Shown: one piece after another, positions 61,336-64,000 of the stretch
Layout of the letters: each line of letters opens with the position of its first letter
How positions within the stretch are numbered: the stretch's first letter is position 1
Origin: Lewinellaceae bacterium
GTDB lineage: Bacteria > Bacteroidota > Bacteroidia > Chitinophagales > Saprospiraceae
NCBI GenBank assembly: GCA_020636045.1
Contig: JACJYP010000001.1
Span: 728,001-792,000 of the forward strand
Reading direction: 5' to 3'
Length of the DNA: 64,000 nucleotides
The notes under the pieces: model-generated
Told to the model about the DNA's origin: nothing
What the model saw: the letters and a program-made list of their open reading frames with translations, nothing else
The model's database searches: none
Made by a program: the position numbers and the translations under genes

Positions 61336-63348
61336 TTATTTACAATACTTCGTCTTGTTCCATATTTTGACAAAACGCCGGTGGAATCGTACGATGTCAA
61401 GTTGGAGATACACGAACGGGAAATGGTAATCCGCATGCTGACCGCTCAGCTTGTTCCAGCGGTACTTGTAACCCAGGCCCAGCGTCCACGCAGGCACGTC
61501 AATAAAATTTGACAGGTCGACTGATAACGCAAGTTCGTGTTCGAGCCGTTTTCCGAACCCGGAAGGCAGGGATTCCGGCTGGCCATTGAGTTTGGTCTTG
61601 TACACATATCCGGCACTGTAACCGCCCGAAGCACCCGCATAAAACCGCCGATGACCAATTTGGATCGGATGAAAGTAACGCAGCAACACCGGTGTGAGGT
61701 GAATATACCGCGCTTCATACTTTCCACCCGCTATTCCGGGATGCTCGAAAGAGCTGGCTCCCCATCCCGCTTCAATTTGCCAGAACAGACTCGGCGGTAT
61801 TATTCCCGGGCTTGACAGGCTTCCTAGTGGCCGGTTGATCAACGGGAAACGGAGGGTCAGGTCGATCCCTCTGGTGCTGACCAGTGAATCGCTGCCGTAT
61901 ACATTGGTATGTCCTTTTATGCCGAGTACGCACCCGAACGGCACTTTTTTAGGGCGCCGGATGTGTACGACGGCGGGGTCCGTCCAGACCCTGTCATCAA
62001 TCACACCGTTGCTGTTCTTCATCACGATCAGCGCCCGGGCAACGATGGTATCGCCTTCTTTGAGTTTGATCCCGTCCTGCGTTTTTACGACTACGTCGAA
62101 ACTCGCCTTCGCAAAGTAACCTGCCGAGTCTGAACTAGATCTGACCAGGTTTACATGGCTGAACACAAAACGTAGTGTGGAACCACTCCAGCCCAGAACT
62201 TTGTAGGAAAACCTGTTTTCACCAGTACCGTTCGCATTGGGAAAATGCCGCGCGTCCGCCGTTACTTTCGGATTGATCTGTATCCGTGGATCGAAATCGA
62301 TGCTCACTTCCAGGGTATCGACGCTCGATTCGGTCAGGTTTTCCATATGCACCGTGTACCTGAGTGTGCGTGCAGGCGCTTCATCATCAGGCGGCAGCTG
62401 CTGTGGTTTTACTTCCAGGCTGTTGGGGTCACGTGCTTCATTGATTGTGATCTGGGTACTGTTCAGATTGGTTTCTCCAAAAGCATACGGATTTTCCACC
62501 AACAGGCCTGAGTCGCCCCCGTATTTCCTGAGGCCCAGAAAGCCGAGAGGTTGAAGTTTGCTGACGGTCGTTTTATTACTGCTGCTGTTCAGATCGTATA
62601 GATCGGCGTCGATCTGCACGACTTGCAGGCTGTCGGCAAGGCTATCCCTTACCTCCAATACTACAAATATTGTCTGGCTATCCCCGCGGGGCAATTCGAT
62701 CACCGGCCATTCGTACACCGTACCGGGCGGATGGGTTGCATCTCCGTAATCGTCGTAAAAAGTTGAATCTTCGAATACGGCCGGATTAGGCGGAAATACT
62801 GTGCCCCTGAAATCAAAAGCATCTGTTGGATACCTCAACCGTAAATTGCCTTTTTTAGAGTTTGTCAAATCCGGGTTTTTCAGAACCAATGCAAAAAATA
62901 TCGAATCGCCTTTTCGGGCAGAGCGCCAGCCAACATGGATAGAATCCACCTGATTATTGCGAAGAACAAACGTATCAGGCACACTCGGGGATCCAGGAAT
63001 CACCGTGGTGCTGCCGATCGTCAGTTCCCTGGCTGCATGCGGCGGGTTTCCCTGCGGGGTGTACTTTCCTTTGCGGTCTTTCGACGCGACTTTAAGCCCG
63101 GTTGAGCCGAAATACTTGTACACGGTATCAAGGCTACTGAACTGTCCATCGCTGAACATCGAAAAGTGAATCCACCCCGCCTTCAAACTATCCGCGGGGT
63201 GCAGAGGCGGCGGCGGTTTTAAGGTATCTTCATAAACCACTGTTTTAAACGGTTCATTGATAGCGTCAGGCTGAAAAAATTCCAGTTGGGCGTTCAGACA
63301 AGTTGCGATACCCAGCAGGATTGCCTGCAGGAGCAGATGCTTCTTCAT
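61336..63348 (-). CDS. secreted multi-domain protein with conserved C-terminal barrel-like domain
   Basis: A 670-residue protein with a signal peptide (MKKHLLLQAILLGIATCLNAQ). The middle (about 90-480) is built of beta-sandwich modules with DUF11/PKD-like repeats (SIHVGWRSARKGDSIFFAL, LRYTVHMENLTESSVDTLEV). The C-terminal part (about 490-670) has barrel-like strands (FWQIEAGWGASSFEH, RRFYAGASGGYSAGYVY, WTLGLGYKYRW) and ends WNKTKYCK. Start ATG 63348 was chosen over a TTG frame from 63564. A 31-bp motif copy lies 34 bp upstream. A paralogue follows upstream on the same strand. Function unknown. Confidence 0.8.
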   Translation of the reverse strand: MKKHLLLQAILLGIATCLNAQLEFFQPDAINEPFKTVVYEDTLKPPPPLHPADSLKAGWIHFSMFSDGQFSSLDTVYKYFGSTGLKVASKDRKGKYTPQGNPPHAARELTIGSTTVIPGSPSVPDTFVLRNNQVDSIHVGWRSARKGDSIFFALVLKNPDLTNSKKGNLRLRYPTDAFDFRGTVFPPNPAVFEDSTFYDDYGDATHPPGTVYEWPVIELPRGDSQTIFVVLEVRDSLADSLQVVQIDADLYDLNSSSNKTTVSKLQPLGFLGLRKYGGDSGLLVENPYAFGETNLNSTQITINEARDPNSLEVKPQQLPPDDEAPARTLRYTVHMENLTESSVDTLEVSIDFDPRIQINPKVTADARHFPNANGTGENRFSYKVLGWSGSTLRFVFSHVNLVRSSSDSAGYFAKASFDVVVKTQDGIKLKEGDTIVARALIVMKNSNGVIDDRVWTDPAVVHIRRPKKVPFGCVLGIKGHTNVYGSDSLVSTRGIDLTLRFPLINRPLGSLSSPGIIPPSLFWQIEAGWGASSFEHPGIAGGKYEARYIHLTPVLLRYFHPIQIGHRRFYAGASGGYSAGYVYKTKLNGQPESLPSGFGKRLEHELALSVDLSNFIDVPAWTLGLGYKYRWNKLSGQHADYHFPFVYLQLDIVRFHRRFVKIWNKTKYCK

Positions 63349-63381
63349 AGTGAGAGGTATTATTAGAGAAGGAAAACACCT

Positions 63382-63412
63382 GGATAGTCGGATACCTGCA
63401 ATTTTTGTCAAT
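63382..63412 (-). promoter_or_regulatory. 31-bp two-part motif, copy 3
   Basis: ATTGAC, 15 bp, CCGACTATCC on the minus strand. It ends 33 bp before the ATG of the gene at 63348, where a promoter should be, and no TAnnTTTG box is seen in that space. One base differs from the copies near 55.5 kb. Confidence 0.65.
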
Positions 63413-63463
63413 CGATTCCGTGTATTGCATTCTTCAGTACTGCCGAAGGTTTCGAATAAGCCC

Positions 63464-64000
63464 TTACTTACAATACTTCGTCTTGTTCCATACCCTGATA
63501 AAACGCCGGTGGAACCGTATGATGTCCAGTTGGAGGTACACGAACGGGAAATGGTAACTGGCATGCTGACCCGTCAGATCGTTCCAGCGATACTTGTAGC
63601 CCACACCCAGCGTCCATGCCGGCACATCGATGCGGTTCGACAGATCGATCGAAAGCGCCAGTTCGTGCTCCAGCCGGTTGCCGAAGCCCGAAGGCAGGGT
63701 CGCGGATTGTCCGTTCACCTTGCCGTCGTACACATACCCGGCGCTGTACCCGGCCGATACGCCCGTATAGAAAAAGTGAGATCCAGGGTAGATCGGGTGG
63801 TAATAGCGCAGCAGCAGCGGCGTCAGGTGGATGTACTTTGTTTCATACTCGCTGCCGTCAGCGGGCTGTCCGAAAGAACTGGTCCCCCAGCCCGCCTCCA
63901 ACTGCCAGAATAACCGCGGCGCCCGCAGACTTGAACTCGACAGGCGTTCAAGATGGCGGTTGACAAGCGGAAAACGGAAGGTCAGGTCGATCCCCCGCGT
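63464..64000 (-). CDS. paralogue of the preceding secreted protein, 5' part outside the window
   Basis: The visible 178 residues match the C-terminal part of the 61336-63348 protein at most positions (TRGIDLTFRFPLVNR, FWQLEAGWGTSSF, WTLGVGYKYRWND, WNKTKYCK at the end). The rest lies beyond the right edge. The two genes are tandem, 115 bp apart, and share even their last 20 or so bases, pointing to a recent duplication or gene conversion. Confidence 0.85.
   Translation of the reverse strand, partial: TRGIDLTFRFPLVNRHLERLSSSSLRAPRLFWQLEAGWGTSSFGQPADGSEYETKYIHLTPLLLRYYHPIYPGSHFFYTGVSAGYSAGYVYDGKVNGQSATLPSGFGNRLEHELALSIDLSNRIDVPAWTLGVGYKYRWNDLTGQHASYHFPFVYLQLDIIRFHRRFIRVWNKTKYCK

Noticed and set aside
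1..64000. tRNA, rRNA, prophage or integron genes
   Set aside because: No cloverleaf-like sequence, rRNA, integrase, phage structural gene or attachment site was noticed in the gaps; a dedicated scan was not possible.

Overview
The window reads as chromosomal DNA of a Bacteroidota bacterium, most likely from the Saprospiria (Lewinella or Haliscomenobacter relatives); that placement is inference. Supporting signs are two large proteins with type IX secretion (T9SS) sorting tails, three TonB-linked outer-membrane receptors with carboxypeptidase-like N-terminal domains, a LytS/LytTR pair, starts without Shine-Dalgarno sites, and repeated TAnnTTTG -7 promoter boxes, the Bacteroidota consensus. Base composition is GC-rich except for one AT-rich block near 57.2-58.1 kb. 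I saw no rRNA, tRNA, CRISPR array, prophage or intact insertion sequence.

Layout. 0-8 kb: a KAS III-like synthase and an acyl-CoA ligase (cut by the left edge), a TonB receptor, and a sodium symporter with an alpha/beta hydrolase. 8-20.5 kb: mostly housekeeping, with a FabG-like reductase, a large uncharacterised helical protein, pheT-zapA-(possible 6S RNA)-rny, a haem-c lipoprotein, fumC, an ECF sigma factor with a small partner, and an LpxH-like phosphoesterase. 20.6-28 kb: an outer-membrane barrel protein, an NTF2-like secreted protein and an M4 metalloprotease exported by T9SS. 28-33 kb: a TonB receptor, a secreted TPR protein and a LytS/LytTR two-component system; both target promoters carry matching paired 9-bp direct repeats with LytTR geometry. 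33-44 kb: two membrane proteins, an amidohydrolase, a 1790-residue T9SS alpha-amylase with both dockerin-like and cohesin-like modules, a GlxA-type regulator and a class C beta-lactamase-fold hydrolase, then a 163-bp MITE-like element. 44-55 kb: a DUF885 lipoprotein, lipA, small proteins, cvpA, pabA/trpG, a lysoplasmalogenase-like gene, lgt and a glycosyltransferase-like membrane protein.

55-64 kb is the most unusual part: a sigma factor, a membrane-anchored TPR protein that looks like its partner, a lipoprotein TPR-CHAT protease with an intact His/Cys pair, and tandem secreted proteins with a shared C-terminal domain. A 31-bp two-part motif (ATTGAC, 15 bp, CCGACTATYC) occurs twice upstream of the sigma gene and once just upstream of the first secreted gene. 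This suggests a regulon around the CHAT protease, but the link is inference.

Degenerate 7-bp repeats are scattered in the intergenic DNA. They often begin directly after stop codons (rny, the NTF2-like gene, the CHAT gene) and fill the fumC leader.
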